A program made the position numbers and the translations under genes. 64,000 nt of DNA from an uncultured Oscillospiraceae bacterium (lineage in GTDB: Bacteria > Bacillota > Clostridia > Oscillospirales > Oscillospiraceae). The stretch is taken from contig CALXEH010000002.1 of NCBI GenBank assembly GCA_944387285.1, forward strand, positions 24,034 to 88,033, given 5' to 3'. Numbering within the stretch: the stretch's first letter is position 1; the number at the start of each line of letters is the position of its first letter. The notes under the pieces were generated by a model. That model searched no databases and had not been told where the DNA came from. It saw nothing but the letters and a program-made list of their open reading frames with translations. Below are positions 26,987 through 35,106 of this stretch, piece by piece.

Positions 26987-28291
26987 TTACTTCTTCGGCA
27001 CGAGCTTTTCCTTGCCGCCCATGTAGGGGCGCAGGACCTCGGGGATGTCCACCGTGCCGTCGGCGTTCAGGTTGTTCTCCAGGAAGGCGATGAGCATCCT
27101 CGGCGGGGCCACGCAGGTGTTGTTGAGCGTGTGCGCCAGATAGAGCCTGCCGTCCTCGCCGCGCACGCGGATCTTCAGCCGCCGCGCCTGCGCGTCGCCC
27201 AGGTTCGAGCAGCTGCAGACCTCGAAATACTTGCCCTGCCTCGGGCTCCAGGCCTCTATGTCGCAGCTCTTCACCTTCAGGTCCGCCAGGTCGCCCGAGC
27301 AGCACTCCAGCTGCCGCACCGGGATGTCAAGGCTCCGGAACAGGTCCACCGAGTTGCGCCACAGCTTCTCGTACCAGTCCATGCTCTCCTCGGGCCGGCA
27401 GAGCACGATCATCTCCTGCTTTTCAAACTGGTGTATCCTGTAAATGCCGCGCTCCTCCAGCCCGTGAGCACCCTTCTCCTTGCGGAAGCAGGGCGAATAG
27501 CTCGTCAGCGTCAGCGGCAGCTCGCCCTCGGGGATGATCTGGTCTATATACCGGCCTATCATCGAGTGCTCGGAGGTGCCGATGAGATAGAGGTCCTCCC
27601 CTTCTATCTTGTACATCATGGCGTCCATCTCCGGGAAGGACATGACCCCTTCCACCACGTTGCCGTGTATCATGAAGGGCGGGATCACATAGGTGAAGCC
27701 CCGGTCTATCATGAAATCGCGCGCATAGGCCAGCACCGCCTCATGCAGGCGGGCTATGTCGCCTACCAAATAATAGAATCCGTTGCCCGAGACCCGCCTG
27801 GCCGCGTCCAGGTCTATGCCGCCGAAGCTCTCCATGATCTCAGTATGGTAAGGAATGGCAAATTCCGGTGTCTTGGCCTCGCCGAAGCGCTGGACTTCGA
27901 CGTTTTTGCTGTCGTCCTCGCCGATGGGCACGCTGGGGTCTATCATCTGCGGGATGACGAGCATGACGGAGCGCAGCTTCTGCTCGAGCTCGGCCTCCTG
28001 GGCCTCGAGCTCGGCGAGCCGGTCGGCCTGGGCCTTGACCTGGGCCTTGACCTCCTCCGCCTCGGCGAGCTTGGAGGGGTCCTTTTTGGCCTGGCCCATG
28101 AGCATGCCGACCTTTTTGGAGAGCGCATTCCTCGAGGCCCTGAGTTCGTTGGCCTCGGTTATCGCAGCGCGCAGGCGGGCGTCATAGTCTATGGCCTCGT
28201 CCACCAGGGGCAGCTTGGCGTCCTGGAACTTCTTGCGTATGTTCTCGCGCACAGCTTCGGGGTTCTCGCGCACAAATTTTATGTCCAGCAT
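26987..28291 (-). CDS. serS: Seryl-tRNA synthetase
   Basis: A 434-residue class II synthetase that charges tRNA-Ser (and the precursor for selenocysteine). The N-terminal coiled-coil arm (VKAQVKAQADRLAELEAQEAE) binds the tRNA long variable arm. Class II motifs are visible: motif 2 FRKEKGAHGLEERGIYRIHQ and motif 3 with NNTCVAPPRMLIAFLENN near the end. It follows parB by 11 nt, so parA-parB-serS look co-transcribed; GAGGTAAT precedes the start. No T-box is seen in front of it. Confidence 0.97.
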   Translation of the reverse strand: MLDIKFVRENPEAVRENIRKKFQDAKLPLVDEAIDYDARLRAAITEANELRASRNALSKKVGMLMGQAKKDPSKLAEAEEVKAQVKAQADRLAELEAQEAELEQKLRSVMLVIPQMIDPSVPIGEDDSKNVEVQRFGEAKTPEFAIPYHTEIMESFGGIDLDAARRVSGNGFYYLVGDIARLHEAVLAYARDFMIDRGFTYVIPPFMIHGNVVEGVMSFPEMDAMMYKIEGEDLYLIGTSEHSMIGRYIDQIIPEGELPLTLTSYSPCFRKEKGAHGLEERGIYRIHQFEKQEMIVLCRPEESMDWYEKLWRNSVDLFRSLDIPVRQLECCSGDLADLKVKSCDIEAWSPRQGKYFEVCSCSNLGDAQARRLKIRVRGEDGRLYLAHTLNNTCVAPPRMLIAFLENNLNADGTVDIPEVLRPYMGGKEKLVPKK

Positions 28292-28302
28292 GGCAGATTA
28301 CC

Positions 28303-29172
28303 TCATTCCTCTTTATTTAAGCCCGCAAGCGCCTCGATAAGCCTCTCGCGGTCATCGGCTCCGTAGTATTCCAGTACGATCCGGCCCTTTTTGCCGGTCT
28401 CGCTCAGCAGCACGCGCCTGCCCAGGGCTCGCTCCAGCCGGCGCGTCACCTCGGCGGCGTAGTCCACGCGGATGCCGCCCTTGTCCTGGGCGGGCCTGGG
28501 CGGCTTCATGAGCCGCTTGGCCAGCTCCTCCGTCCGCCGGACGGAAAGGCCGTTTTTCATGACCTGCCGCGCCGCGTCTATCTGCAGCTCCTCGGGACGG
28601 ACGGGCACCAGCGCGCGGGCGTGGCCCGCAGAGAGCAGCCCCTGCTCCACAAATTGCAGCACCTCGGGCGCCAGAGAGAGCAGCCGCAGGGCGTTCGCCA
28701 CAGCCGGACGGGACTTCCCCACCCTCTGCGCGGCCTCCTCCTGCGTCAGGCCGTAGTCCTCCATGAGTGTCCGGTAGCCCTGCGCCTCCTCGACCGGGTT
28801 CAGATCCTCCCTCTGCAGGTTCTCGACCAGCGCCAGCTCGGTGGCCAGGCGGTCGTCCGCCTCTATGACCCGCGCAGGTATCTCGGCCAGGCCCGCCATG
28901 CGCGAGGCCCGCCAGCGTCGCTCGCCCGCTATCAGCTGATAGTAGCCGGAATCCAGCTTCCGCACCGTCACCGGCATCAGCAGCCCGTATTCCCTGATGG
29001 ATTCGGCCAGCTCGCTCAGCGCTTCCTCGTCAAATACCGTCCTCGGCTGGCCCTCGCGCGGCTCGATTTTTGAGATCGGCAGGTTCTGCACCAGCTCGGC
29101 CTTCTCCTCTTCCTTTGAAATGTCGCCAAAAAGCACGTCCAGTCCCGTGCCCAGGCCCTTTTTTGTGGCCAC
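28303..29172 (-). CDS. parB: Chromosome partitioning protein ParB (Spo0J)
   Basis: ParB is a CTP-dependent DNA clamp that loads at parS and recruits SMC to the origin. The 289-residue protein starts VATKKGLGTGLDVLFGD, has the ParA-interacting N-terminus, the CTP-binding motif GERRWRAS near residue 84 and ENLQREDLNPVEEA, and the helix-turn-helix LTQEEAAQRVGKSRPAVANA. A GTG at 29172 with GGGAGGAG upstream is the start; an in-frame upstream extension would overlap parA and was rejected. It starts 2 nt after the parA stop. Two parS sites lie just upstream of parA. Confidence 0.96.
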   Translation of the reverse strand: MATKKGLGTGLDVLFGDISKEEEKAELVQNLPISKIEPREGQPRTVFDEEALSELAESIREYGLLMPVTVRKLDSGYYQLIAGERRWRASRMAGLAEIPARVIEADDRLATELALVENLQREDLNPVEEAQGYRTLMEDYGLTQEEAAQRVGKSRPAVANALRLLSLAPEVLQFVEQGLLSAGHARALVPVRPEELQIDAARQVMKNGLSVRRTEELAKRLMKPPRPAQDKGGIRVDYAAEVTRRLERALGRRVLLSETGKKGRIVLEYYGADDRERLIEALAGLNKEE

Positions 29173-29174
29173 GC

Positions 29175-29930
29175 TCACTCCTCCCTTCTCAAAAACTCGT
29201 CCGCCAGATGCAGATATGCCCGGCTGCCCTTTGACATCCGATCGTATTTTATCACAGGCTCGCCGTGGCTCGGGGCCTCGGCCAGGCGCACGTTGCGCGG
29301 TATCCGCGTCTTGTACACGGCCGTGCCGAAGAATTTCTCCACCTCTGCGGCCACCTGGTCGGAAAAATTCGTCCTTGAATCGTACATTGTCAGCACTATG
29401 CCCTGTATCTCCAGCTGCGGGTTCAACCGCTTCTTCGTCAGCTTGATCGTTGTCATCAGGTCGGCGATGCCCTCGAGCGCGTAATACTCGCACTGCACGG
29501 GTATCAGCACCGAATCCGCTGCCGCCAGAGCGTTCACCGTAAGCAGCTCGAGCGAGGGCGGACAGTCGATGAATATGTAGTCGTAGTCCTCACGCAGGCC
29601 CAGCAGCCGAGTCTTGAGCACATATTCGCGGTTTTCCATGTCCACAAGCTCGACGCTTGCGCCCGAAAGTTCCTTGTTCGAGGGCAGCACGTCCCCGAAC
29701 TTGGTCTTTATGATGCAGTCCAAGGCGTCTGCTCCGCGCACTAGCAGGTCGTAGACGTTCGGCGCCTGCTCCTTTGAGACGCCCATGCCAGAGGTGCTGT
29801 TGCCCTGCGGGTCGCAGTCGGCCAGCAGGACGCGGCGGTTGCGCTTCGCCAGCGCCGCGCAGATGTTCACGCAGCTCGTTGTCTTTCCCACGCCGCCCTT
29901 CTGGTTTGCGACGGCGATGATCTTGCCCAT
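29175..29930 (-). CDS. parA: Chromosome partitioning ATPase ParA (Soj)
   Basis: A deviant-Walker ATPase of 251 residues. MGKIIAVANQKGGVGKTTSC is the signature P-loop (K-G-G-V-G-K-T), followed by the DCDPQGNST and FIDCPPSLELLT motifs. With ParB it segregates replication origins and in sporulators also affects Spo0A and DnaA control. Two in-frame ATGs exist (29936, 29930); GAGGG has usable spacing only to 29930, so that one is preferred. The promoter TTGAAT-17-TATAAT lies immediately next to a parS site. Confidence 0.95.
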   Translation of the reverse strand: MGKIIAVANQKGGVGKTTSCVNICAALAKRNRRVLLADCDPQGNSTSGMGVSKEQAPNVYDLLVRGADALDCIIKTKFGDVLPSNKELSGASVELVDMENREYVLKTRLLGLREDYDYIFIDCPPSLELLTVNALAAADSVLIPVQCEYYALEGIADLMTTIKLTKKRLNPQLEIQGIVLTMYDSRTNFSDQVAAEVEKFFGTAVYKTRIPRNVRLAEAPSHGEPVIKYDRMSKGSRAYLHLADEFLRREE

Positions 29931-29956
29931 GTCCATCCCTCTTTTCTGTGTGACTG

Positions 29957-29985
29957 ATTATAGCAGTTTCACGCCCGCAATTCAA
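29957..29985 (-). promoter_or_regulatory. Sigma-A promoter of parA-parB-serS
   Basis: On the minus strand TTGAAT (29980-29985), 17-nt spacer, TATAAT (29957-29962). The -35 is 2 bp from the edge of parS1, so ParB bound there could control its own operon. Confidence 0.75.
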
Positions 29986-29987
29986 TA

Positions 29988-30003
29988 TGTTTCACATGAA
30001 ACA
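29988..30003 (+). other. parS site 1
   Basis: TGTTTCACATGAAACA matches the consensus ParB site TGTTTCACGTGAAACA at 15 of 16 positions. It is located 52 bp upstream of the parA start codon. Confidence 0.93.
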
Positions 30004-30016
30004 GCGCGGCTCGACC

Positions 30017-30032
30017 TGTTTCATGTGAAACA
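30017..30032 (+). other. parS site 2
   Basis: TGTTTCATGTGAAACA, also one mismatch from consensus, and the exact reverse complement of site 1. It lies directly beyond the gpr stop codon. The two sites are 29 bp apart start to start. Confidence 0.93.
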
Positions 30033-30033
30033 T

Positions 30034-30882
30034 TCAGGACTTCAGCATGTCTATGTCGGCGACGGTGAGGCCCTCGTGCAGGGCAAGGTTGATGGCGTAG
30101 CCTATGAGCTTGGCCACGTCGCGCACGGAGCTGTCGATATCCCTGGGCGTGACGAACATGCCGGCGGCGTCGGGCGAATCGCTGAAGGCCGCGGCGTCCA
30201 CTACGGTGGGCACACCTATGGCGAGGACGGGCAGGCCGAGAGAGGCGGTGTTGACTGCGGCGCGGTCGTTGCCGACGCCGGAACCGGGCACGATGCCTGC
30301 GTCCGTGAGCTGCACCGTGCGGCACAGGCGCTCGAGCGAGGCGGAGGCGAGGGCGTCCACGGCGATGAGCCGCGCGGGGTCGGCCGCGCGGCAGGCCGAG
30401 CGCAGCAGCTCTGCGGATTCAATGCCCGTGGCGCCGAGCACGCCGGGCTTCACGGCGCTGACGGTGGAAAAGCCGGCGAAGTCCTCGGGCATGCCGCGCT
30501 TGAGGTGGCGCGTGGCGATGACGGCGTTGACGGCGAGAGGGCCCACGGCGTCGGGCGTCATCTCGTCGTTGCCGAGCCCTGCGACGAGGGTACCCTTGCC
30601 GTCGTCTGTGGGCAGCAGCTCGCGGATGAGCCCGGCCAGCAGGCCTGCGGCGTCCTCAAAGGCGTCCGAGGCCCGGCCGATAAGCGGCTCCAGGCCCAGG
30701 GTGATATACTTGCCAATAGGTTTACATAACGCATCAGCGCCCTTTTGGTCGAGGATCTCGACGGTGCTGACATCGAAGCCGGACCTCTGTTCCGAGGAGG
30801 CGCGCACGCCCTGCAGGCTGCCTGCTCCGGCGGTGAGTTCGCGCTGTTCGGCGGCTAGGTCGGTGCGGAAGGGTCTGTCCAT
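30034..30882 (-). CDS. gpr: Germination (spore) protease GPR
   Basis: GPR is an aspartic-type endopeptidase (family A25) that degrades small acid-soluble proteins in germinating spores and is made as a zymogen in the forespore. The 282-residue product has DRPFRTDLAAEQRELTAG at the N-terminus, the GLGNDEMTPDAVGPLAVNAV segment with the conserved Asp residues, and PGVLGATGIESAELLRS and VGNDRAAVN further on. The ATG at 30882 was preferred over a longer in-frame start; GTGAGGTG lies 11 nt upstream. A sigma-F/G-type promoter precedes it. Its presence marks the organism as a probable spore former. rpsT is divergent, the usual neighbour. Confidence 0.92.
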   Translation of the reverse strand: MDRPFRTDLAAEQRELTAGAGSLQGVRASSEQRSGFDVSTVEILDQKGADALCKPIGKYITLGLEPLIGRASDAFEDAAGLLAGLIRELLPTDDGKGTLVAGLGNDEMTPDAVGPLAVNAVIATRHLKRGMPEDFAGFSTVSAVKPGVLGATGIESAELLRSACRAADPARLIAVDALASASLERLCRTVQLTDAGIVPGSGVGNDRAAVNTASLGLPVLAIGVPTVVDAAAFSDSPDAAGMFVTPRDIDSSVRDVAKLIGYAINLALHEGLTVADIDMLKS

Positions 30883-30917
30883 TGTTTTATGGCACCTCAC
30901 TGACACAAGATGCTGTA

Positions 30918-30947
30918 TAGTCTGGCATTTTGGCCCGCGGCTATACA
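30918..30947 (-). promoter_or_regulatory. Candidate sigma-F/G promoter of gpr
   Basis: On the minus strand TGTATA (30942-30947), 17 nt, CAGACTA (30918-30924). Forespore promoters in Bacillus use about TGAATA and CATACTA with this spacing, so it matches at 5 of 6 and 6 of 7 positions. Confidence 0.5.
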
Positions 30948-30976
30948 AAGTTCAGTTTAAAAATTGCAAAAAACCC

Positions 30977-31005
30977 TTGATTTTTATATTATGTAATGGT
31001 AGAAT
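30977..31005 (+). promoter_or_regulatory. Sigma-A promoter of rpsT
   Basis: TTGATT (30977-30982), 17-nt AT-rich spacer, TAGAAT (31000-31005); transcription would start near 31012, with a leader of about 58 nt ending in AGGAGGAGG. Confidence 0.65.
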
Positions 31006-31069
31006 AACTATCCGCGGGTGGGCGTATTGGCCCGTCTGTGCAGTTTTATAGGAGGAGGTGGCAAACGGA

Positions 31070-31333
31070 ATGCCCAATATCAAGTCTGCGATGAAGCGCG
31101 ACGAGAAGTCCAAGCTCGAGAACGCGAGGAACAAGGCTCAGAAGACCGCGCTCAAGACTGTTATGAAGAAGTTCGACGCGGCGGTTGCGGAGGGCAACAA
31201 GGAGGCGGCTGCCGGTACCTATAAAGTTGCTGTTAAGTCTGTCGATCGTGCTGCTGCGAGGGGTCTCATCCACAAGAACAACGCGGCTCACAAGAAGAGC
31301 GCCATGACGGTGAAGCTCAACGCCATGGAGTAA
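31070..31333 (+). CDS. rpsT: 30S ribosomal protein S20
   Basis: S20 is a three-helix protein bound to 16S rRNA in the 30S body. The 87-residue product begins MPNIKSAMKRDEKSKLENAR, the canonical N-terminus, and has the Lys-rich helices (KKFDAAVAEGNKEAA, GLIHKNNAAHKKSAM). A GTG at 31058 would add four residues but is too close to the Shine-Dalgarno; the ATG at 31070 is preferred. Own promoter and own terminator, so monocistronic. Confidence 0.96.
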   Translation: MPNIKSAMKRDEKSKLENARNKAQKTALKTVMKKFDAAVAEGNKEAAAGTYKVAVKSVDRAAARGLIHKNNAAHKKSAMTVKLNAME

Positions 31334-31357
31334 GCTCCAAACAAAGCATGTATAACG

Positions 31358-31388
31358 AAAAGCAGCAGGCGAGTGCCTGCTGCTTTTT
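31358..31388 (+). terminator. Terminator of rpsT (shared with the convergent HD gene)
   Basis: AAAAGCAGCAGGC (31358-31370), loop GAGT, GCCTGCTGCTTTT (31375-31387) and a T-run. Confidence 0.92.
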
Positions 31389-31392
31389 TGTT

Positions 31393-31950
31393 TTATCCTG
31401 CCCGGAGCTTTTCGCGCGTGTCCTCGGCGGCGAGCTTTCGCAGCTCGGCCATGAAGGGGAACTGTGCGCAGTCGGCCTCGCCGTAGACCAGGTTCAGCGT
31501 GCGCTCGAGCTCTATCCAGGTGTCCAGCGGGGCCTCGTTGTGCTGGATGACGGCCTCGATGCGGTCCAGGGCCTTATAGAGCCTGGCCTCGGGCGTCTCG
31601 AGGGCGGTGAGCTCCGCGAAGAGCGCGTCCAGCTGCGGCTTCTTGTCCGGCAGCAGGGCGGTGAGGCTGCCCACGGCGTCGGTCTCGGCGGCCTCGTCGG
31701 CCTCGGTCTTGAGGAAGGAGGGGATATCCCCGGTCATGGCCTCGCCCCAGTCGTGGACTATGCACATGTCCAGCACCTTCCCCATGTCGAGGCCCGGGAA
31801 CTCGTCCCGGAGCAGGAAGGCCATGGCGCAGAGCCGGAAGCTGTGTTCGGCCACGGACTCACGCCGTCCCGTGCTGGTCCAGCCGTGCCGGGTATTGCAC
31901 TTGAGCCGCTCCAATATATGCAGAAAATCCATGAACTCCTTGGCGCTCAT
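31393..31950 (-). CDS. HD-domain phosphohydrolase (YfbR/HDDC2-like 5'-nucleotidase type)
   Basis: A 185-residue HD-domain protein. The metal ligands are visible: H in SVAEHSFRLCAMAF, HD in CIVHDWGEAMTGDIP and the late Asp in ALDRIEAVIQHNE. This arrangement (E-H-S, then H-D-x-x-E) is shared with the YfbR and HDDC2 5'-deoxynucleotidase group, so a dNMP phosphatase is a plausible role. The start at 31950 has AAAGGGG upstream. It is divergent from an amidohydrolase operon, with the two promoters lying back to back. Confidence 0.85.
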   Translation of the reverse strand: MSAKEFMDFLHILERLKCNTRHGWTSTGRRESVAEHSFRLCAMAFLLRDEFPGLDMGKVLDMCIVHDWGEAMTGDIPSFLKTEADEAAETDAVGSLTALLPDKKPQLDALFAELTALETPEARLYKALDRIEAVIQHNEAPLDTWIELERTLNLVYGEADCAQFPFMAELRKLAAEDTREKLRAG

Positions 31951-31972
31951 TTGAACAACCCCTTTCTGCCGT

Positions 31973-32029
31973 ATCTTAACACATCCGCGCCGCTTTTGCA
32001 ATTGACAGCCGCGCCTCGAGGGTGATAAT
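31973..32029. promoter_or_regulatory. Divergent sigma-A promoters (HD gene, minus; amidohydrolase operon, plus)
   Basis: Minus strand: TTGCAA (31996-32001), 17 nt, TAAGAT (31973-31978). Plus strand: TTGACA (32002-32007), 16 nt, GATAAT (32024-32029). The two -35 elements abut. Confidence 0.7.
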
Positions 32030-32065
32030 CTGATAGGAAAGGTACATTCCAAGGAGGCGATGTGT

Positions 32066-33340
32066 ATGATAAGGCTCTACAACGCCCGGCTCATGCCCAT
32101 GACGAGGGAGAATGACTGCTCCATCGTGGAAGGCGAGCTCTGGACGGATGGGGAGAGGATAAGCTACGTCGGCCCGGCGCGGGCGGACATGCCCGGGTTC
32201 GAGCGCGAGATAGACCTCGGCGGCGACCTCATAATCCCGGGCTTCAAGGACGCGCACACGCATATACCCATGGTCTTCCTGCGCTCCTTCGCGGACGGCC
32301 TGCCCCTGCAGGAGTGGCTGTACCAGCAGGTCTTCCCGAGGGAGGCGAAGCTCTATCCCGAGGCGGTCTACGCCTTCACGCGGCTGGGCATACTCGAGCT
32401 GCTCTCCGGCGGCGTGACGGCCTGCTTCGACATGTATTACCACCGGGACGCCTATGTCCAGGCGGTGCTCGACAGCGGCTTCCGCTCCGTGCTCTGCGGC
32501 GCGATAGCGGCCTGGGACGAGGACTGGACCGTGGCCGAGCGGGATTTTGAAAGGTACAACTCCATGGGCCCGCTGGTGGGTTACCGGCTGGGCTTCCACG
32601 CCGAGTACACGGCGAACGAGAAGCTGCTGCGCTACATCGCCGAGCTCTCGCAGGCCCACAAGGCCCCGGTCTGGATGCACAACAGCGAGACGAAGTCGGA
32701 GTACGACGCCTGCATCGAACGCTGCGGCCTGAGCCCGACGAGGTACTTTGAAAAGCTCGGCCTGTGCGACTACGGCGGCGGCGGTTTCCACTGCGTCTGG
32801 TTCGACGAGGGCGACAGGCGCATATTCAAGGAGCGCGGGCTCTGGGCCGTGACCTGCCCCGGCTCGAATTCCAAGCTCGCCAGCGGCGTTGCGCCCGTGT
32901 GCGAGTTCATTGACGAGGGCGTGAAGCTCGCCGTCGGCACGGACGGGCCGTCCTCCAACAACGCCCTGGACATGTTCCGGGAGATGTACCTCGCCTGCGT
33001 GCTGCAGAAGCTCAAGCACGAGGACGCGGCGGCCTGCCCGGCGGCGGACATACTCTACGCCTCCTGCAGCGCCGGCGCGCGGGCCATGGGCCTGCCCGAC
33101 TGCGACAGCCTCGCCCCGGGCAAATACGCCGACCTGGCGGTCATAGACCTGTCCCGGCCGAGCATGAGGCCCATCATCGCCCCGGCGGAGAACCTGGTCT
33201 ACAGCGGCTCGAAGGACTGCGTGCGGATGACCATGGTCGCGGGCAGGATACTATACGAAAACGGCGGGTTCCATGTCGGCGAGAGCGCGGAGCGCATCGT
33301 CGCCGAGGCCGAAAAATTCACGAGGGAGCTGACGGCATGA
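32066..33340 (+). CDS. Amidohydrolase, MtaD/SAH-deaminase-like (nucleoside or aminohydrolase family)
   Basis: A 424-residue TIM-barrel metal-dependent deaminase. The motifs are DAHTHIPM (H-x-H), GFHAEYT, HNSETKSEYD, FHCVWFDEGD and the metal-binding Asp in VGTDGPSSNN, with LAPGKYADLAVIDL in the composite beta domain. This set matches the S-adenosylhomocysteine/5'-methylthioadenosine deaminase subfamily, although chlorohydrolase or guanine-deaminase-like functions are possible. AAGGAGG is too close to the first ATG (32060), so the second at 32066 is preferred. The next gene overlaps its stop. Confidence 0.85.
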   Translation: MIRLYNARLMPMTRENDCSIVEGELWTDGERISYVGPARADMPGFEREIDLGGDLIIPGFKDAHTHIPMVFLRSFADGLPLQEWLYQQVFPREAKLYPEAVYAFTRLGILELLSGGVTACFDMYYHRDAYVQAVLDSGFRSVLCGAIAAWDEDWTVAERDFERYNSMGPLVGYRLGFHAEYTANEKLLRYIAELSQAHKAPVWMHNSETKSEYDACIERCGLSPTRYFEKLGLCDYGGGGFHCVWFDEGDRRIFKERGLWAVTCPGSNSKLASGVAPVCEFIDEGVKLAVGTDGPSSNNALDMFREMYLACVLQKLKHEDAAACPAADILYASCSAGARAMGLPDCDSLAPGKYADLAVIDLSRPSMRPIIAPAENLVYSGSKDCVRMTMVAGRILYENGGFHVGESAERIVAEAEKFTRELTA

Positions 33341-34743
33341 CTTTGCAGGAGAGGATATCGCAGTGGGTGGACGCCCACGAGCAGGAGCTTATACGCGACA
33401 TCGCGCGGCTGGTGGCGGTAAAGAGCGTGAAGGGCGGGGCGGAGCCGGGCGCGCCCTTCGGGCCGGGGCCCCGGGCGGCGCTGGACGAGGCGCTGGCGCT
33501 CTGCGCGGAGTACGGCTTTGAGACCGCCGCCTACGGCGGGGCGGTGGGTACGGCCGACCTGAACGGGCTGCCCGCCAGGCTGGACATACTCGGCCACCTC
33601 GACGTCGTGGCCGAGGGCACGGGCTGGGATACGCCGCCCTACGAGGCCGTGCTCAAGGACGACGGCTGCCTCTACGGCCGCGGCACGGACGACGACAAGG
33701 GCCCCATCGTCATGGCGCTTTTCGCCATGCGCTGCGTGAAGGAGCTGGGCCTGCCCCTGAAGCACGGCTGCCGGCTCATCATGGGCACGGACGAGGAGTC
33801 CGGCTCCGGCGACCTGCCGTACTATTACTCCGGGCACGCGCCGGCGCCGAACACCTTCACGCCCGACTCGGGCTTCCCGGTCTACAACGTGGAGAAGGGC
33901 AGCTACAAGCCCGTTTTGAGCAAGAGCTGGCCGGAGGAGACGGCCCTGCCGCGGGCCGCCGCGGCCGAGGGCGGCTTCCGCATAAACGTGGTGCCCTCCG
34001 AGGCTGAGGCTGTGGTGCTGGGACTGAGCGCGGCCGAGGTGCTGGAGCAGGGGAAGGCCGCGGCGGAGCGCTGCGGGGCCGTCCTGAGCGCCTGCGATGC
34101 CGAGGGCGGCGCGAAACTCAGCGTCAAGGGCCGCCAGGCCCACGCCGCCATGCCCTGGGAGGGCGTGAACGGCAACACGGCGCTGCTGGAGGTGCTCGCG
34201 GCGCTGCCCCTGGCCGACTGCGAGTCCACGCGGGCGATCCGGCAGCTGGCGGCCTGCTTCCCGCACGGCGACTGGCGGGGCGAGGCCTGCGGCATCGCGC
34301 AGAAGGACGAGCTCTCGGGCGAGCTGACCATCTCGCTCGACCTGCTGAAGCTGGACGCCGAGGGCGTGGAGGCGCAGCTCGACGGCCGCGTGCCCATCTG
34401 CGCCGACGAGGGCAGCTGCAAGGCCGTCTTCGAGGCGAAGCTGCATGCCCTGGGCTTTGAGGGCGGGGCGCAGATGCAGCCGGCCCACCACACGCCCGCG
34501 GAGGGCGAGTTCGTCTCGACGCTGCTGCGCTGCTACGAGGCTTACTCCGGCCGCAAGGGCGAGTGCAAGTCCACGGGCGGCGGTACCTATGTGCACGACA
34601 TCCCCGGCGGCGTGGCCTTCGGCGCCGGCATGCCGGACTTCGCCTCCAACCTGCACGGGGCGAATGAAAGAATAAATATGCACGACACTCGGATAGCCTG
34701 CAAGATCTTTGCCCTGGCCATCGCCGAGCTGTGCGGAGAATAA
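33337..34743 (+). CDS. M20-family dipeptidase (PepV-like)
   Basis: A 468-residue zinc peptidase. The M20 motifs are ILGHLDVVAEGTGW (first metal His-x-Asp), YGRGTDDDKGP (bridging Asp), MGTDEESGSGDL (catalytic Glu pair), and the C-terminal STGGGTYVHDIPGGVAFG with a metal His in NLHGANER. PepV enzymes cleave dipeptides with an N-terminal beta-Ala or other residues in the cytoplasm. It overlaps the amidohydrolase stop by 4 nt (ATGA), so these genes are coupled. The cupin gene follows. Confidence 0.92.
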   Translation: MTLQERISQWVDAHEQELIRDIARLVAVKSVKGGAEPGAPFGPGPRAALDEALALCAEYGFETAAYGGAVGTADLNGLPARLDILGHLDVVAEGTGWDTPPYEAVLKDDGCLYGRGTDDDKGPIVMALFAMRCVKELGLPLKHGCRLIMGTDEESGSGDLPYYYSGHAPAPNTFTPDSGFPVYNVEKGSYKPVLSKSWPEETALPRAAAAEGGFRINVVPSEAEAVVLGLSAAEVLEQGKAAAERCGAVLSACDAEGGAKLSVKGRQAHAAMPWEGVNGNTALLEVLAALPLADCESTRAIRQLAACFPHGDWRGEACGIAQKDELSGELTISLDLLKLDAEGVEAQLDGRVPICADEGSCKAVFEAKLHALGFEGGAQMQPAHHTPAEGEFVSTLLRCYEAYSGRKGECKSTGGGTYVHDIPGGVAFGAGMPDFASNLHGANERINMHDTRIACKIFALAIAELCGE

Positions 34744-34758
34744 GGAGGAGAAGGAAAG

Positions 34759-35106
34759 ATGGTTACAAGAAACGAGGACAGGCAGCAGCTGGTCATGGAG
34801 AACTTCAAGGGCGGGGAAGGCCGCGTGATAAACCGCGTCATCCTGCCCGCCGACTGCATGTACGGCAAGGGCCGCATCTTCAACGTCGGGCGCCTGGACA
34901 AGGGCTGCGAGGTCGGCTGGCACATCCACGAGGGCGACGGCGAGACCTTCCTCATCCTCTCGGGCGAGGGCGAGTTCAACGACAACGGCACCGTCACCAC
35001 CGTTCGCGCCGGCGACGTCTGCTTCACGGGCGACGGCGAGGGCCACAGCCTGAAAAACCTCTCCGACGAGCCCCTGGAATTCGTGGCCCTGGTGCTGTAT
35101 AATTGA
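34759..35106 (+). CDS. Cupin-domain protein
   Basis: A single-domain cupin of 115 residues. Motif 1 reads GWHIHEGDGETFLILSGEGE (G-x-H-x-H-x-x-x-x-E) and motif 2 reads GDVCFTGDGEGHSLKN, with the metal-binding His set present. Such small cupins are often metal-dependent isomerases, dioxygenases or small-molecule sensors; the substrate is unknown. The start has AGGAGG, and the stop overlaps the following MarR gene start by one base (TGATG). Confidence 0.9.
   Translation: MVTRNEDRQQLVMENFKGGEGRVINRVILPADCMYGKGRIFNVGRLDKGCEVGWHIHEGDGETFLILSGEGEFNDNGTVTTVRAGDVCFTGDGEGHSLKNLSDEPLEFVALVLYN

Noticed and set aside
26987..28302. A T-box before serS
   Set aside because: serS is 11 nt behind parB; there is no leader space, and the only T-box sequence in the window is before trpB.
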